Positions 49,073 to 59,427 of a stretch of 64,000 bases of DNA are shown one piece after another (position 1 is the first letter of the stretch; each line of letters opens with the position of its first letter). The notes below the pieces were generated by a model. The model ran no database searches and was not told where the DNA came from. It worked only from the letters and a program-made list of their open reading frames with translations. Position numbers and translations under genes: made by a program. The stretch comes from Leptospira hartskeerlii (GTDB taxonomy: Bacteria; Spirochaetota; Leptospiria; Leptospirales; Leptospiraceae), in assembly GCF_002811475.1 (NCBI RefSeq), contig NZ_NPDL01000003.1, forward strand, positions 62,001 to 126,000. The letters run 5' to 3'.

Positions 49073-50029
49073 TTAGTTTGTAATTTTATTTTGAATAGCC
49101 GGCACAGTTTGCAAATAAGCGAACATGGCAGCCAAATCTTCTTCCGTCATCCCTGCATACATTGTCCAAGGCATGATTGTTTGGAATTCTCCCTCTTTTA
49201 TTGAGTGAGGTTTATATTTAGGAAGCTCCATACTTTTAAACTTTTTGATAAATTGAGCCTCAGTCCAATTACCCAGTCCTGTCTCCTTATCCGGAGTGAT
49301 ATTTGCGGAAATAACTTTAGTTCCGTTCCCTAAAGGAAATTCAAACCCTCCGGCAAGTTCCATACCTGCAATTGGCTTCCCTTTATCCTGCTTCGTATGG
49401 CACTCTGTGCATGCAGCCGCTATAAATAGATATTTTCCGTAAGCCACTTTATCTTGTCTGTCTGGAAGTTTGCCGAATTTCGCGGGATTAGGAATTGTCC
49501 TTAATATCAAGTTGAATGGAAAATCCGATTTAGAGTTAGGATTCTTTTTTTCAATCGGATCTAGACTTCTTAAGTAAGCAACGATGGAAATTAGATCTTC
49601 CTGGTCCATCTGTCCGTATGCCGGGTGAGGCATAACTGGAAATAATGGATTTCCTTCTTTATTGATCCCGCTGGAAATCGCTCTTAAAATTTCTCCATCT
49701 GTCCAACGATCCAGTGCGCTTGGAGTAATATTCGGCGCAATAAAGGAGCCCGGAAATCCAAGCTTTTGATCAAAAACTTCTCCACCTTCTCCCATTGTTT
49801 CCGGGATTAATGGACCTGAAAATTTTGACCAGTCTCGAATCGAATGGCAATCCATACAGGCGGATACATGATTCGCGAGATACTTCCCTCTTTGTAAACG
49901 TTCGGGACTACTTCCCGCGGAAATTTCAGGTGCTGGCTCCGCGTTCGGAAATTTAAAGTATAAAAATCCGATACCCAATACTGGTAAAAGGATGATTGTT
50001 GTCCCAATCATCTTCAAAATTCTTTTCAT
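49073..50029 (-). CDS. Di-haem c-type cytochrome
   Basis: A 318-residue exported electron carrier. An N-terminal hydrophobic segment (about 7-26) serves as anchor or signal. Two CxxCH haem sites are visible: Cys58-Cys61-His62 (ACMDCHS) and Cys207-Cys210-His211 (ACTECHT). Met-containing loops (PVMPHPAYGQM, TIMPWTMYAGM) provide axial ligands, and the two halves are similar (GNPLFPVMPHPAYG..LISIVAYLRSLDP and the C-terminal equivalent), so it is an internal duplication. It resembles the cytochrome subunits of alcohol or aldehyde dehydrogenases, yet no such catalytic subunit is adjacent. 39 bases downstream of the oxidoreductase gene, likely same transcript. Confidence 0.93.
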   Translation of the reverse strand: MKRILKMIGTTIILLPVLGIGFLYFKFPNAEPAPEISAGSSPERLQRGKYLANHVSACMDCHSIRDWSKFSGPLIPETMGEGGEVFDQKLGFPGSFIAPNITPSALDRWTDGEILRAISSGINKEGNPLFPVMPHPAYGQMDQEDLISIVAYLRSLDPIEKKNPNSKSDFPFNLILRTIPNPAKFGKLPDRQDKVAYGKYLFIAAACTECHTKQDKGKPIAGMELAGGFEFPLGNGTKVISANITPDKETGLGNWTEAQFIKKFKSMELPKYKPHSIKEGEFQTIMPWTMYAGMTEEDLAAMFAYLQTVPAIQNKITN

Positions 50030-50068
50030 TCACAGTTCCTTTATGTTTTTCTAATCAATCAGCAAAGA

Positions 50069-51046
50069 TCATGGCTTTACTGTAATAATTACTTTGCCAC
50101 TAGCGTGACCTTCTTCAACGTATTGGATTGCTTGTGGAACTTCTTCCAATTTGTAGCGTCTATCAATTACGGATTTGATTTTTCCTGATTTCAGTAGGTC
50201 TGATAAAAATAGAAGGTCCTTTTGATTCGGTTGAGAAGAAGCAGCGATTATCTTTTTATCACCAATTAGTGAAATGAACGGTCCCAAAAGTAAGGCTTGG
50301 AATAACTGAGCTGTTCCACCGCCGGCCATAACGTATTTACCTTTCGGATTTAAAGCACTCTTGTATTCCGAAAGTGAACGATATCCATTTACACCGACGA
50401 TTAGATCGTATTTTTTTTCGCTTTGGATGAAGTCTTCCTTCATATAATCGATTACGTGGTCGGCTCCAAGAGATATAGCCTGTGCTATTTTAGAAGTGCT
50501 ACAAACAGCCGTTACTTCTGCCCCGAAATATTTCGCAAGTTGTATAGCGAATGTTCCTACACCACCAGATGCTCCGTTTATCAGAACTTTTTGTCCTGCT
50601 TCTATCTTACCGAAATCTCTTAAAGAATGCAAAGCAGTCATTCCAGCTAAAGGTAAGGCCGCTGCATCCTCGAAGGAAATATTAGACGGTTTCAAAACAA
50701 ACTCATCTTCTTTACCGCATTTGTATTCTGCAAAGGCTCCAAAGCCACTTGCAAAAACATCTCCCAACACTTCATCACCCGGACGGAATTGTGTAATGTT
50801 TCTTCCAATAGCTTCTACAGTTCCGGCAACATCCGCACCTAAGATTGAAATTTTTTTAGGTTTAAAAAGACCTGCGTAAAACCGGACAAGAAAAGGATCC
50901 GCTTTCATCATACGCCAATCAGCAGCATTCACAGAAGCGACTCTTACCTTTACAAGGATCTCATTATCCTTAGGAGCAGGTTTTTGAACTTCCTTATATT
51001 GAAGTACATCAGAAGATCCATACTTTTCATATACAATTGCCTTCAT
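50069..51046 (-). CDS. NAD(P)-dependent quinone-oxidoreductase-like MDR enzyme
   Basis: A 325-residue medium-chain dehydrogenase/reductase lacking structural zinc Cys. It has the GroES-like N-terminal half (MKAIVYEKYGSSDVLQ, PGDEVLGDV), the Rossmann motif INGASGGVGTFAIQLAKYFGA, and the C-terminal RYKLEEVPQAIQYVEEGHASGKVIITV typical of the quinone oxidoreductase/zeta-crystallin class. Such enzymes reduce quinones, enones or aldehydes using NADPH. First gene of a pair with the di-haem cytochrome. The AraC regulator and ABM protein nearby hint at a shared detoxification role; this is inferred. Confidence 0.88.
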   Translation of the reverse strand: MKAIVYEKYGSSDVLQYKEVQKPAPKDNEILVKVRVASVNAADWRMMKADPFLVRFYAGLFKPKKISILGADVAGTVEAIGRNITQFRPGDEVLGDVFASGFGAFAEYKCGKEDEFVLKPSNISFEDAAALPLAGMTALHSLRDFGKIEAGQKVLINGASGGVGTFAIQLAKYFGAEVTAVCSTSKIAQAISLGADHVIDYMKEDFIQSEKKYDLIVGVNGYRSLSEYKSALNPKGKYVMAGGGTAQLFQALLLGPFISLIGDKKIIAASSQPNQKDLLFLSDLLKSGKIKSVIDRRYKLEEVPQAIQYVEEGHASGKVIITVKP

Positions 51047-51112
51047 AGGTAAATCCTTGTTTCTAAAAATTTAGAAACAACAGTTAAGAAATTAAGAAGT
51101 GAAAGAGGGAAA

Positions 51113-51757
51113 TTACCTCTTCTTGACCTCACCCCTGAGTTCTTCTTTCACTGTATCTCTAGTCGTGTTGGATTTATTTTCCAGCTTAATAGTATAATGA
51201 ATTTGATATTTAGTAACCACCGGCTTCTCTTCCGAATGTTCCATAGACCAGCGCGTAACATCATTCTGGATAATTTTGGCAAGGTTGTTAATTCGAGGAA
51301 CTCTAGTATTAAAACGGATTGTTTCTACGGCACCAGTATTTCCGTTTAGGATCACTAAGATGATCCCGTCGTCGTTAAAATTAATCCTATTATATTTAAC
51401 TAATTCTTCACTGATGAGTGCGTCTCCGCCCTTATCTACTTTTCTACGAATATACTTGGATCCTCTGATCTGGCGAACCTGGTAGGACTCGCTTGTAATG
51501 TGGACCCTGAAATATTCGGAACTATCTTTGGATTGGCTTTGGAAGGAAATAGGGTCAGTAGTGCTGATCTTCACCTCTCTACCTTCTTCGTCTATGATCT
51601 CTTCGCTGTCTCCTGCCGGGTTTGGGAGAACTTCTCCCTTTGGAGTTTCTGGTGTGTGGGAGGTAGCGCCCCCGGTGCTAATACAAGAAATAAATGATAA
51701 ACAATATAGAACCGCAAAACCGGCTAAAAAAGTTCGGAAAACCGAAACATGAAACAT
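51113..51757 (-). CDS. Putative lipoprotein, unknown function
   Basis: A 214-residue exported protein. The signal peptide (1-24) ends in LSFISC, giving Cys25 as lipidation site with the relaxed spirochete lipobox. After a Thr/Pro/Gly-rich linker (25-75) the mature part looks like a compact alpha/beta domain: FRVHITSESYQVRQI, NDDGIILVILNGNTGAVETIRF, TKYQIHYTIKLE. That pattern with a TonB-like NFNDDGIIL and R-x-P-x-I could fit an energy-transducing or peptidoglycan-anchored protein, but no assignment is safe. It lies between mgtE and the oxidoreductase, all on the minus strand. Confidence 0.72.
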   Translation of the reverse strand: MFHVSVFRTFLAGFAVLYCLSFISCISTGGATSHTPETPKGEVLPNPAGDSEEIIDEEGREVKISTTDPISFQSQSKDSSEYFRVHITSESYQVRQIRGSKYIRRKVDKGGDALISEELVKYNRINFNDDGIILVILNGNTGAVETIRFNTRVPRINNLAKIIQNDVTRWSMEHSEEKPVVTKYQIHYTIKLENKSNTTRDTVKEELRGEVKKR

Positions 51758-51806
51758 TGGCTTCTCCTATCCAAGGAAATTTATAATTTTATCCGAAATA
51801 TTCCAA

Positions 51807-53201
51807 CTATACCAAATATTGCAAGAACAGTGTGGCAAGCCCCAAGAAACAGAAGAAGCCGAACACGTCCGTGGTAGTTGTTACAAATATGGAAGAGGCA
51901 ATTGCGGGATCTATCCCAACCACTTTTAGTAGCATAGGGATACAAGCTCCTACAATGGCTGCTACGATTAGATTTGCAAGCATCGCCAAAAAGATAACAA
52001 TCGCAAGTGCAAGTTTTCCAGTATAAAAAAATACGACAAGTCCTGTTATCGCGCCGATGGTGAGCCCGTTGATAAGTCCAATGATGCTTTCTTTCCTAAA
52101 ACCTACCGTCCAATTTGATTGGCTCAAATCTCCTGTGGCGATATTTCGAACTACCACGGTGATGGACTGTGTACCCGCATTTCCCCCCATCCCGGCGACG
52201 ATTGGCATAAGACTCGCAAGTAATACAAAAGATTGGATCGTGTCTTGGAAAAGCGCAACAGTGGAAGCAGCAATGACTGCGGTTCCCAAATTGATCACGA
52301 GCCAGGTCAATCTTCTTCGGATAGAATCCCAGATGGAAGTGTTCAATCTTTCTTCTTCCGAAACTCCCCCCATCCTCAAAATGTCTTCGGAAGCTTCTTC
52401 CTGAACGATATCCAAAATATCGTCTACAGTGATCCTGCCGATGATCCGATCCAGATCGTCTACTACTGCAGCGGAAACTAAGTCGTATTTTCGGAATATT
52501 TTAGCTACTTCTTCCTGGTCCGTATCATAATGAATGGAGAATACTTCTTCTTTTACAAGCTTACTCGCCTTCTGATTGAGAGGCGCAAGGAATAGATCTT
52601 TAAGTTTGATAAATCCTTTTAGATGATTCTCCGCGTCGGTTACATAGAGAAGATAGATATCATCCGTCTCTTTGGCGACTCTTCTCAATTTGATGATCGC
52701 TTTTCTAACTGTGTCCGTCTCGTATGCGGAAGCAAATTCGGTCGTCATCAAACGACCGGCGGTATATTCCCTAAAATTTAGCTGTTTTCGGATTTGAGAA
52801 GAATCTTCCCGATCCAAGGAATTCAAAATTTCCTCTGCTTTCGCCTTAGGGATTTCAGAGATCAGATTTGTAACGTCGTCCGGTTCCAGATTTTCGACGA
52901 TAGGCGAGATCTCCTTCATATTCAGACGGGAGATCAAATCTGCCTGTAGATCCTCGTCGAACTCGACTAAGATTTCGGACTGTTGTTCAGAATCGCAGAG
53001 TTTAAATATATAGAAAGCTTCGTCAATATCCAGCTTTTCCAGGACTTCGGCGATATCCGCCGGGTGATTGGAAGAAGTGAAACTGAGTAGGAACTTATTG
53101 TCCTTATTTTCGATCTTTTCGAGGAAGGAACCCATCCAATCCGCAGACTGTGGATTTGCCTTCAGGGAAGAAGTTTCCTTAGTGCTATTTGTCTCGTCCA
53201 T
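51807..53201 (-). CDS. mgtE: Magnesium transporter MgtE
   Basis: A 464-residue Mg2+ channel/transporter. The N-terminal superhelical domain (about 20-140: NHPADIAEVLEKLD, EILVEFDEDLQADLI) precedes two CBS domains (about 150-270, MTTEFASAYETDTV, DRIIGRITVDDILDIV) that sense Mg2+ and gate the C-terminal five-helix membrane domain (about 300-464) with the family signature GGNAGTQS and the pore MPIVAGMGGN. No gate-specific oddities. Divergent from the OmpA-like gene across 137 bases. Confidence 0.95.
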   Translation of the reverse strand: MDETNSTKETSSLKANPQSADWMGSFLEKIENKDNKFLLSFTSSNHPADIAEVLEKLDIDEAFYIFKLCDSEQQSEILVEFDEDLQADLISRLNMKEISPIVENLEPDDVTNLISEIPKAKAEEILNSLDREDSSQIRKQLNFREYTAGRLMTTEFASAYETDTVRKAIIKLRRVAKETDDIYLLYVTDAENHLKGFIKLKDLFLAPLNQKASKLVKEEVFSIHYDTDQEEVAKIFRKYDLVSAAVVDDLDRIIGRITVDDILDIVQEEASEDILRMGGVSEEERLNTSIWDSIRRRLTWLVINLGTAVIAASTVALFQDTIQSFVLLASLMPIVAGMGGNAGTQSITVVVRNIATGDLSQSNWTVGFRKESIIGLINGLTIGAITGLVVFFYTGKLALAIVIFLAMLANLIVAAIVGACIPMLLKVVGIDPAIASSIFVTTTTDVFGFFCFLGLATLFLQYLV

Positions 53202-53286
53202 TTTGCGTTCTTCCCCCTATGACAGAATCCTGACGGAATTTATCGGTTCAATGAATTTCCTGAATTTTGGCGCAAGAGTTTTTCAT

Positions 53287-53313
53287 TTGACTGGGGGGTC
53301 TCAGGCTTAGAAT
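53287..53313 (+). promoter_or_regulatory. Weak candidate promoter of the OmpA-like gene
   Basis: TTGACT (53287-53292) and TAGAAT (53308-53313) flank a 15-base spacer starting with a G-hexamer. Spacing is shorter than optimal, so this is tentative; a start near 53320 would leave an 18-base leader before ATG 53339. Confidence 0.3.
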
Positions 53314-53338
53314 AGAACAAAGTTTCCCTTATCTGACT

Positions 53339-54370
53339 ATGAACCCTTTTTTTTTCCGACTTACTCCAGTTCTTCTAATTCTATTTTCTTTGCCGATATT
53401 TTCGGACGCATTTTATTTCCCTTGGGAATACAATAAACTCTATAATGAGAACGCAACGCTCAGAATCGAGTTAGATTCTCTCAGACTCCGCTACAGGAAC
53501 GAGACAGAAAACGCTAAAAAAGAAAAACTCAGTCTGGACGCAAGGATCCAGAATCTAGAAGAACAACTCGCAGGCGAAAAATCCTTCAGAGAAAAGGACA
53601 GGGAACTCGCCGCAGAACTGATCCGTGCCCTGGAAAATCAGATCGCTCTTCTAAAAGCAAAAAGCGGAAATAAAGAAAAAGAACTCATTGAAGAGAACGA
53701 AAAACAATCCAAAAAATACCAAGATCTAATTTCCGAACTAAAGTCCGAGTTAGAGAAAGAAAGACTCGGTTGCATCCGAAAAATGGACGAGCTCAAAAGA
53801 GAATATGAGTCCAAAATTGCAGGCTTGGAAGCAAGGATCAAAGAGCTGGAAGATAATCTTTCCAAACTCAAGAACTTGAACGAGGACCAAAAAAGAGAAC
53901 TAAATCGTTTGGCGGAGCAAGCAACCGAATTAGAATCTAAACTTTCAGGCGAGATAGCTAAAGGGCAGATCCGAGTAAAACGTTTTCATAATAGACTAGT
54001 CATCAATATTGACGATCAGATCTCCTTCGATTCCGGTTCCGCAGAATTGAAAAAGCAGATCTTTCCTGCTTTGGACAAGATCAAAGAAATTTTGGTCAAG
54101 TATCCGGGCAACCTCATCATTGTGGAAGGCCACACGGATAATATTCCGATACGTACTAAAAAGTTTAACGATAACTGGCAGTTATCTACAGAAAGAGCAC
54201 TTTCAGTGGTTCGATTTTTGTTAGAGAGTAAAAACTTAGATGCAAGGAACTTCTCCGTAGCAGGTTATGGGGAACACCAGCCTATCGTTTCAAATGATAC
54301 TCCTGAAAATCGTTCCTTGAACAGAAGAGTAGATATCGTTTTAGAACCGCAAAGCGGCAAGAGTCACTAA
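53339..54370 (+). CDS. OmpA/MotB-family protein with long coiled coil
   Basis: A 343-residue exported protein: signal peptide (about 1-24), long coiled coil (about 30-215, dense Glu/Lys/Leu heptads) and a C-terminal OmpA peptidoglycan-binding domain (about 225-340: ISFDSGSAELK, VEGHTDNIPIRT, DNWQLSTERALSVVRFL, NRSLNRRVDI). Domain order resembles cell-envelope tethering proteins in which a coiled-coil reaches across the periplasm. It ends 14 bases before the CDF transporter gene and is co-directional. There is no MotA next to it, so a flagellar stator role is unlikely. Confidence 0.9.
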   Translation: MNPFFFRLTPVLLILFSLPIFSDAFYFPWEYNKLYNENATLRIELDSLRLRYRNETENAKKEKLSLDARIQNLEEQLAGEKSFREKDRELAAELIRALENQIALLKAKSGNKEKELIEENEKQSKKYQDLISELKSELEKERLGCIRKMDELKREYESKIAGLEARIKELEDNLSKLKNLNEDQKRELNRLAEQATELESKLSGEIAKGQIRVKRFHNRLVINIDDQISFDSGSAELKKQIFPALDKIKEILVKYPGNLIIVEGHTDNIPIRTKKFNDNWQLSTERALSVVRFLLESKNLDARNFSVAGYGEHQPIVSNDTPENRSLNRRVDIVLEPQSGKSH

Positions 54371-54384
54371 GGCTTCTTTCGATT

Positions 54385-55398
54385 TTGGAAAAGGATCCTC
54401 ACTCATCTTCTAATTTCGAACCTTTTGGGAGACAGGCGATCCTTCGCCCCAAAAGAAAAGATGCATTGCGTAGTTTAGTTTTTGCATTCTTTCTTTCTAT
54501 CGGGATCTTCTCCTGGGAAATATTCGGTTCCGCTCAAAGTAAAAGTCTCGCACTTCTTGCGGATGCCGGACATGTGATCTCGGATTCTTTTGCATTTTTA
54601 TTGAGTATATTTGCAGTTTTAGTCTCTGATAAAAAACCGAATGCAAAAATGAACTTCGGATTCTTTAGAGTAGAAGTATTTGCTGCATTCTTAAATTCCG
54701 TTTTGATCTCCGGAATTTCGATTTTTATCATATACGAAGCGGTGCAACGATTTCGTCATCAGGAAGAAATTGTTACCGAATCCATGTTGGTTTTCAGTTT
54801 GGGAACCATCGGTTTAAATCTGATCTCTGTTTGGCTTTTAAAAAGAATTTCCGCAAACAATATCAATCTAAGAACAGCATACCTTCATGTATTAAATGAT
54901 CTGTTTGGCACAGTCGCGGTTTTAGTGGGTGCAATTTTAATCCGTCTATTTGCTTGGACCTGGATCGATCCATTACTCAGTCTGGTTCTTTCTATTTTCA
55001 TACTAAGAGCGGCCATTGTGATCTTGAAGGAAAGTCTTATGATCCTTCTGGAATCTTCTCCAACATTTGATGAATGGGATCATTTACAAAAAGATCTATT
55101 ACATATTAAAGGAGCAGAGTCCCTTCTTTCCGCTCATACTTGGACTCTAACAAAAGGGATCCATGCTTGTGCATTTAGAGTCCAGATCGCTAAAGGATCT
55201 GATCCTAAAAAGATCGTCCAAGAAGCTTACGAACTTTTGAGAGGAGAATGGAAGTTCGAGCAGATCTATCTGCAATTGGAAGATCCTTCTACCACTCATA
55301 TAATCGATGGGATCATTGCAAAAACTCTACATGATATCGATTCGGAAGAATGGGGACATCATCACCATACTCACGATCATCCGGCAAATCATCATTAA
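54385..55398 (+). CDS. Cation diffusion facilitator (CzcD/ZitB-type)
   Basis: A 337-residue heavy-metal/proton antiporter. Six membrane helices span about 25-225, with the transport-site pairs ADAGHVISD (TM2) and HVLNDLFG (TM5), the HxxxD layout of Zn2+-type CDF members. The C-terminal cytoplasmic domain (about 225-320) is followed by a His-rich tail ending WGHHHHTHDHPANHH, which may bind metal. TTG 54385 is the start, 14 bases downstream of the OmpA-like gene. The gene's last four bases overlap the convergent gene's stop. Confidence 0.92.
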   Translation: MEKDPHSSSNFEPFGRQAILRPKRKDALRSLVFAFFLSIGIFSWEIFGSAQSKSLALLADAGHVISDSFAFLLSIFAVLVSDKKPNAKMNFGFFRVEVFAAFLNSVLISGISIFIIYEAVQRFRHQEEIVTESMLVFSLGTIGLNLISVWLLKRISANNINLRTAYLHVLNDLFGTVAVLVGAILIRLFAWTWIDPLLSLVLSIFILRAAIVILKESLMILLESSPTFDEWDHLQKDLLHIKGAESLLSAHTWTLTKGIHACAFRVQIAKGSDPKKIVQEAYELLRGEWKFEQIYLQLEDPSTTHIIDGIIAKTLHDIDSEEWGHHHHTHDHPANHH

Positions 55399-56453
55399 AG
55401 ATTTCCGAATTTTCTCCAGCTCTTGGATTGTTTAAGTCTGTTCTTGATATAGACAGGACTTCTAGCAGGATGGATTGTGCAGAATAATCCTATATCAGGA
55501 TATTCTTTTTTATAATCGAAGTTTGGAATGGATTCTAAGATCGAGATACATTCATCCAAAATGGCTTCGTATCCGTAAGGATGATCTTCTTCGATTTTAT
55601 AGTTCGGATCCTTATCTTTTTTGTCGGAGATCTCCAAACACTTTCCATACAAAAGGCCGCTTAAGTCCCAGAGTTTTCCTAAAACTGCAAATCTTTCTCT
55701 GGATTCACTTCCTTGGCTTAAATCGGATACTATTTTGCGAATGGCTCCGCAGAATAGAACCGCTGCAGACAACATTTCGGATAGATGGATATCGGAGCCT
55801 AATTTAGAATAATCTTCAATAAACTGATAATGAGAAGGTACTTTGAAATTTTCGCCTGTGATCTTACAATGAGTGGCTTCTCTAGCAACATCCAAATAAA
55901 CTTCTTCTACTTTTAAACCTGGGAAATCTCTCGGGACGAAAAATACGCCGAAACGATTTAGATCTTCTTCCTTGGCTACTACCAAGTAACCTTCAGCGTC
56001 AGCACCATTGGTCACGAATCCTTTATGAAAGTTTAATTCAATTTCTCCGCTCGGAAGTACTTTTGCCGTGGATTTTAGATTGGTGAGTTTCCCCATCCAC
56101 CCAGGTTCACTTACTCCCAGTCCCAAGATCCCGAGACCGTTTACCAAACGATCCTGAAGCTCCAATGCTAATTTTTTAGATTCTGGGTTGGTCGAGGCTC
56201 CTACTTCCGAACCAAGAACTAATTTTAAGATCTTTCCGGCCACATTTGTCTGGGCCATCAACCCTACTCCCACCCCTATACCATGAGGAAAAGAAGGAAT
56301 GAATATTAACTTTTCGTGAAATGTTCTGAATCCGCCGTCTTTTAACGCATTCAGTAATCCTGCCTTTGCGATATCAGGCAAAGAAGATTTGTAGACGGAT
56401 CTGAATTCTCCCGGAGGAAAGGAAGAAAGTTTATCTCTTAATTCTTTCATCAT
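55395..56453 (-). CDS. Acyl-CoA-dehydrogenase-like protein, possibly inactive
   Basis: This 352-residue protein shows the middle and helical parts of an acyl-CoA dehydrogenase: LGVSEPGWMGKLTNLKSTAKV (in place of ALTEPGAGSDL), FVTNGADAEGYLVVAK, GVFFVPRDFPGLKV and the C-terminal helices SEMLSAAVLFCGAIRKIV. The chain is some 30 residues shorter than usual, and I see no YEG-type catalytic Glu loop near the C-terminus. The gene is 11 bases downstream of uvrA and overlaps the convergent CDF stop by four bases. It could be an FAD-binding relic, or a divergent enzyme acting on an unknown acyl substrate. Confidence 0.6.
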   Translation of the reverse strand: MMKELRDKLSSFPPGEFRSVYKSSLPDIAKAGLLNALKDGGFRTFHEKLIFIPSFPHGIGVGVGLMAQTNVAGKILKLVLGSEVGASTNPESKKLALELQDRLVNGLGILGLGVSEPGWMGKLTNLKSTAKVLPSGEIELNFHKGFVTNGADAEGYLVVAKEEDLNRFGVFFVPRDFPGLKVEEVYLDVAREATHCKITGENFKVPSHYQFIEDYSKLGSDIHLSEMLSAAVLFCGAIRKIVSDLSQGSESRERFAVLGKLWDLSGLLYGKCLEISDKKDKDPNYKIEEDHPYGYEAILDECISILESIPNFDYKKEYPDIGLFCTIHPARSPVYIKNRLKQSKSWRKFGNL

Positions 56454-56464
56454 TGGAGGAAAAT

Positions 56465-59299
56465 TTAACCTGCCTTCTTCCCAGGATTTCCTAAAACTTT
56501 TTTCAGATATTGTCCTGTAAAAGATTCTTTTACCTTTGCAATATCTGTTGGAGTTCCTTCAGCGATAATTTTTCCGCCTCCTTCTCCACCTTCCGGCCCC
56601 AAATCGATGATCCAATCCGCTTGTTTGATCACATCCAGATTGTGTTCGATGACTATCATTGAATTTCCGCGGTCTACAAGCGTATGTAAAACGACCATTA
56701 GATGTCGAACATCTTCAAAATGAAGTCCTGTGGTAGGTTCATCCAGGATGTATAATGTTTTTCCTGTAGGCCTTTTGGATAATTCGGTGGCAAGCTTGAT
56801 CCTTTGCGCTTCGCCACCGGAGAATGTCGTCGCAGGCTGCCCAAGCTTAATATATCCTAGACCCACTTCGCCCAAGGTTTCCAGTTTTCTTTTTAATGCA
56901 GGAATATTTTCGAAGAATGGAATAGAATCCTCTACTGTCATTTCCAGTATTTCGTAGATATTCTTTCCTTTATAACGAACTTCTAATGTTTCCTGGTTGT
57001 ACCGTTTTCCCTTGCAAACGTCACAGGTTACATACACGTCCGGGAGAAAGTGCATCTCAATTTTCAAGATACCATCGCCTTCGCAGGTTTCACATCTTCC
57101 TCCGCTAACGTTAAAACTGAATCTTCCCGGAGAATAACCTCTGAGTTTAGATTCTTCCAGTTGGGCGAACATATCGCGAACAACAGTGAAAAGACCTGTA
57201 TAAGTTGCAGGATTGGATCTAGGAGTTCTACCGATTGGAGATTGATCGATATTGATAATCTTGTCTATTTCTTCCAGACCTGTGATTTTTTCATGTTTAC
57301 CCCAGACGGTTCTCATCTTCATAACTTTATGAGCCGCTGCATTGTATAAAATATCGTTGATCAGAGTAGACTTACCTGAACCGGAAACTCCTGTAACTAC
57401 GATCAGTTTTCCAAGTGGGATCTCCACACTTACGTTTTTAAGATTATTCTCTTTTGCGTTTACGATCTTAAGCTTTTTCCCATTTCCTGGTCGAACAGTC
57501 TTCGGGACTGGGATAAATTCTTTGCCTGATAAAAACTTGCCTGTAAGAGAATTTTTGTTTTTAGAAACTTCTTCTGGCGTTCCGGAACAAACAATTGTTC
57601 CACCATGAACACCTGCACCTGGTCCCATGTCGATGAGCCAATCTGCTTCTTCCATGGTTTCTTGGTCATGTTCTACCACTAAAACCGTGTTACCAAGATC
57701 TCTTAGATCCTTCAGAGTATTTACTAATTTCGTATTATCTCTTTGGTGAAGTCCGATAGAAGGTTCATCTAAAATATATAATACACCTTGGAGCCTCGAT
57801 CCTATCTGGGTAGCGAGTCTGATCCTTTGTGCTTCTCCACCGGAAAGAGTTCCGGCGGCACGTTCTAAACTTAAGTAACCAACTCCCACATCATTCAAAA
57901 ATGTAAGTCTTTGTTGGATTTCCTTCAAGATAGGTCTTGCGATTATTTCTTCGCTGCCTTTTGGCTTCATTGATTTTACGAAGTCTAAACCTTTTTCCAC
58001 ACTGAATGCGGAGAATTTATCTATGGTCAGACCGTTTACTTCTACATGAAGACTCACTGGTTTCAGACGTTTTCCTTCACATGCAGGACAATGATGATTG
58101 GTCATATATCCTTCTAATTGCTGGCGTCTTGCTTCCGAACCTTCTTTATATCTTCTTTTTAAGTTCGGGATCACGCCTTCGAATTCCCTACTGAACTCAT
58201 AGTGGGATTTTTCATTTCTGAAATCGTAATCTATTTTGAGATTTTTATCCCCGTAAAGAATTGTATCTCTGACTTTTTTAGGAAGATCCTTCCATGGAAT
58301 ATTATAATCAAATTTTAATTTTTTAGCCAAAGAATGAACGGTTGTTAAAAACCAATAACTATTACTCTTAGCTCCTGCCCATGCTTCTATACAACCTTCC
58401 ACAAGAGAAAGTTCTGAATCTGTAATTAAAAGATCCTCATCAAATTCTAGAAGACTACCTAGTCCGTCGCAGGTTTCGCAGGCACCGAATGGAGAGTTAA
58501 ATGAAAACAATCTAGGAGAAAGTTCCGGTAAAGATTCTTCTGGGTGATTCGGGCAGGAAAGTTTTTGGGAGAATGTATGGTCCTTCTTCCCATCATCCAT
58601 GAGAAGAATTCCCTCTGATTGTTTAAGAGCTGTTTCGACTGAGTCTGTCAGACGAGAACGTATCCCGTCCTTGATCACAAGGCGGTCTACAACGATCTCA
58701 ATCGTTGCCTTAAAACTTTTCTTGAGAACGATCTCTTCGTCTAAAGTTTTGATCTCACCGTTCAGACGTATCCTGTTAAAACCATCTTTTCTGATCTTTT
58801 CCAGAACATCTTTATGTTCTCCCTTCTTACCAGAAACAATAGGAGCCAAAATTTGGATCTTAGTTCCTTCCGGAAAATTTAGTATCCTTTCGGTGATTTG
58901 GTCGATGGAGAGAGATTGGATTGGAGTTCCACAAATAGGACAATGAGGTTTTCCTACCCTTGCATAAAGAAGACGTAGGTAGTCATAGATCTCTGTTACA
59001 GTTCCTACAGTAGATCTAGGATTACGATGCGTAGTCTTCTGCTCTATAGAAATTGCAGGAGAAAGTCCTTCGATCAGATCCAGATCTGGCTTTTCCATCT
59101 GACCTAAAAATTGTCTAGCATAAGCGGAGAGGCTTTCCACATATCTCCTCTGTCCTTCCGCATAGATCGTATCGAAAGCAAGAGAAGATTTACCTGAACC
59201 TGAAAGTCCGGTAATCACCACGAGTTTATCCCGTGGAATATCCACATTGATGTTCTTAAGATTATGCTCCCGAGCTCCTCGGATGCGGATATGATCCAA
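56465..59299 (-). CDS. uvrA: Excinuclease ABC subunit A
   Basis: A 944-residue nucleotide-excision-repair protein that recognises damage with UvrB. The two ABC ATPase halves are intact: Walker [13 protein letters not shown] and [12 protein letters not shown], zinc fingers ([23 protein letters not shown] with CDVCKGK), signatures [12 protein letters not shown] and [12 protein letters not shown], and [12 protein letters not shown] / [12 protein letters not shown]. The TTG at 59299 fits the N-terminus [16 protein letters not shown], preceded by AGAGAGGG. Usual length. The acyl-CoA-dehydrogenase-like gene lies 11 bases downstream. Confidence 0.97.
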   Translation of the reverse strand: MDHIRIRGAREHNLKNINVDIPRDKLVVITGLSGSGKSSLAFDTIYAEGQRRYVESLSAYARQFLGQMEKPDLDLIEGLSPAISIEQKTTHRNPRSTVGTVTEIYDYLRLLYARVGKPHCPICGTPIQSLSIDQITERILNFPEGTKIQILAPIVSGKKGEHKDVLEKIRKDGFNRIRLNGEIKTLDEEIVLKKSFKATIEIVVDRLVIKDGIRSRLTDSVETALKQSEGILLMDDGKKDHTFSQKLSCPNHPEESLPELSPRLFSFNSPFGACETCDGLGSLLEFDEDLLITDSELSLVEGCIEAWAGAKSNSYWFLTTVHSLAKKLKFDYNIPWKDLPKKVRDTILYGDKNLKIDYDFRNEKSHYEFSREFEGVIPNLKRRYKEGSEARRQQLEGYMTNHHCPACEGKRLKPVSLHVEVNGLTIDKFSAFSVEKGLDFVKSMKPKGSEEIIARPILKEIQQRLTFLNDVGVGYLSLERAAGTLSGGEAQRIRLATQIGSRLQGVLYILDEPSIGLHQRDNTKLVNTLKDLRDLGNTVLVVEHDQETMEEADWLIDMGPGAGVHGGTIVCSGTPEEVSKNKNSLTGKFLSGKEFIPVPKTVRPGNGKKLKIVNAKENNLKNVSVEIPLGKLIVVTGVSGSGKSTLINDILYNAAAHKVMKMRTVWGKHEKITGLEEIDKIINIDQSPIGRTPRSNPATYTGLFTVVRDMFAQLEESKLRGYSPGRFSFNVSGGRCETCEGDGILKIEMHFLPDVYVTCDVCKGKRYNQETLEVRYKGKNIYEILEMTVEDSIPFFENIPALKRKLETLGEVGLGYIKLGQPATTFSGGEAQRIKLATELSKRPTGKTLYILDEPTTGLHFEDVRHLMVVLHTLVDRGNSMIVIEHNLDVIKQADWIIDLGPEGGEGGGKIIAEGTPTDIAKVKESFTGQYLKKVLGNPGKKAG

Positions 59300-59427
59300 A
59301 CGAATAACCCTCTCTTAGGTTTCAGATAATTTCTGGAAAGCCAGGCTGAAAAGCGGTTTTCCTTCCGCAATTTTACGTTTTCCGGAATAAATGTCCGTTT
59401 TACTTTGGTCGCCAAAAGGAATTTCCA

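Noticed and set aside
53339..54370. MotB flagellar stator
   Set aside because: OmpA-type C-terminus fits, but the long coiled coil, cleavable signal and absence of motA nearby argue against it.
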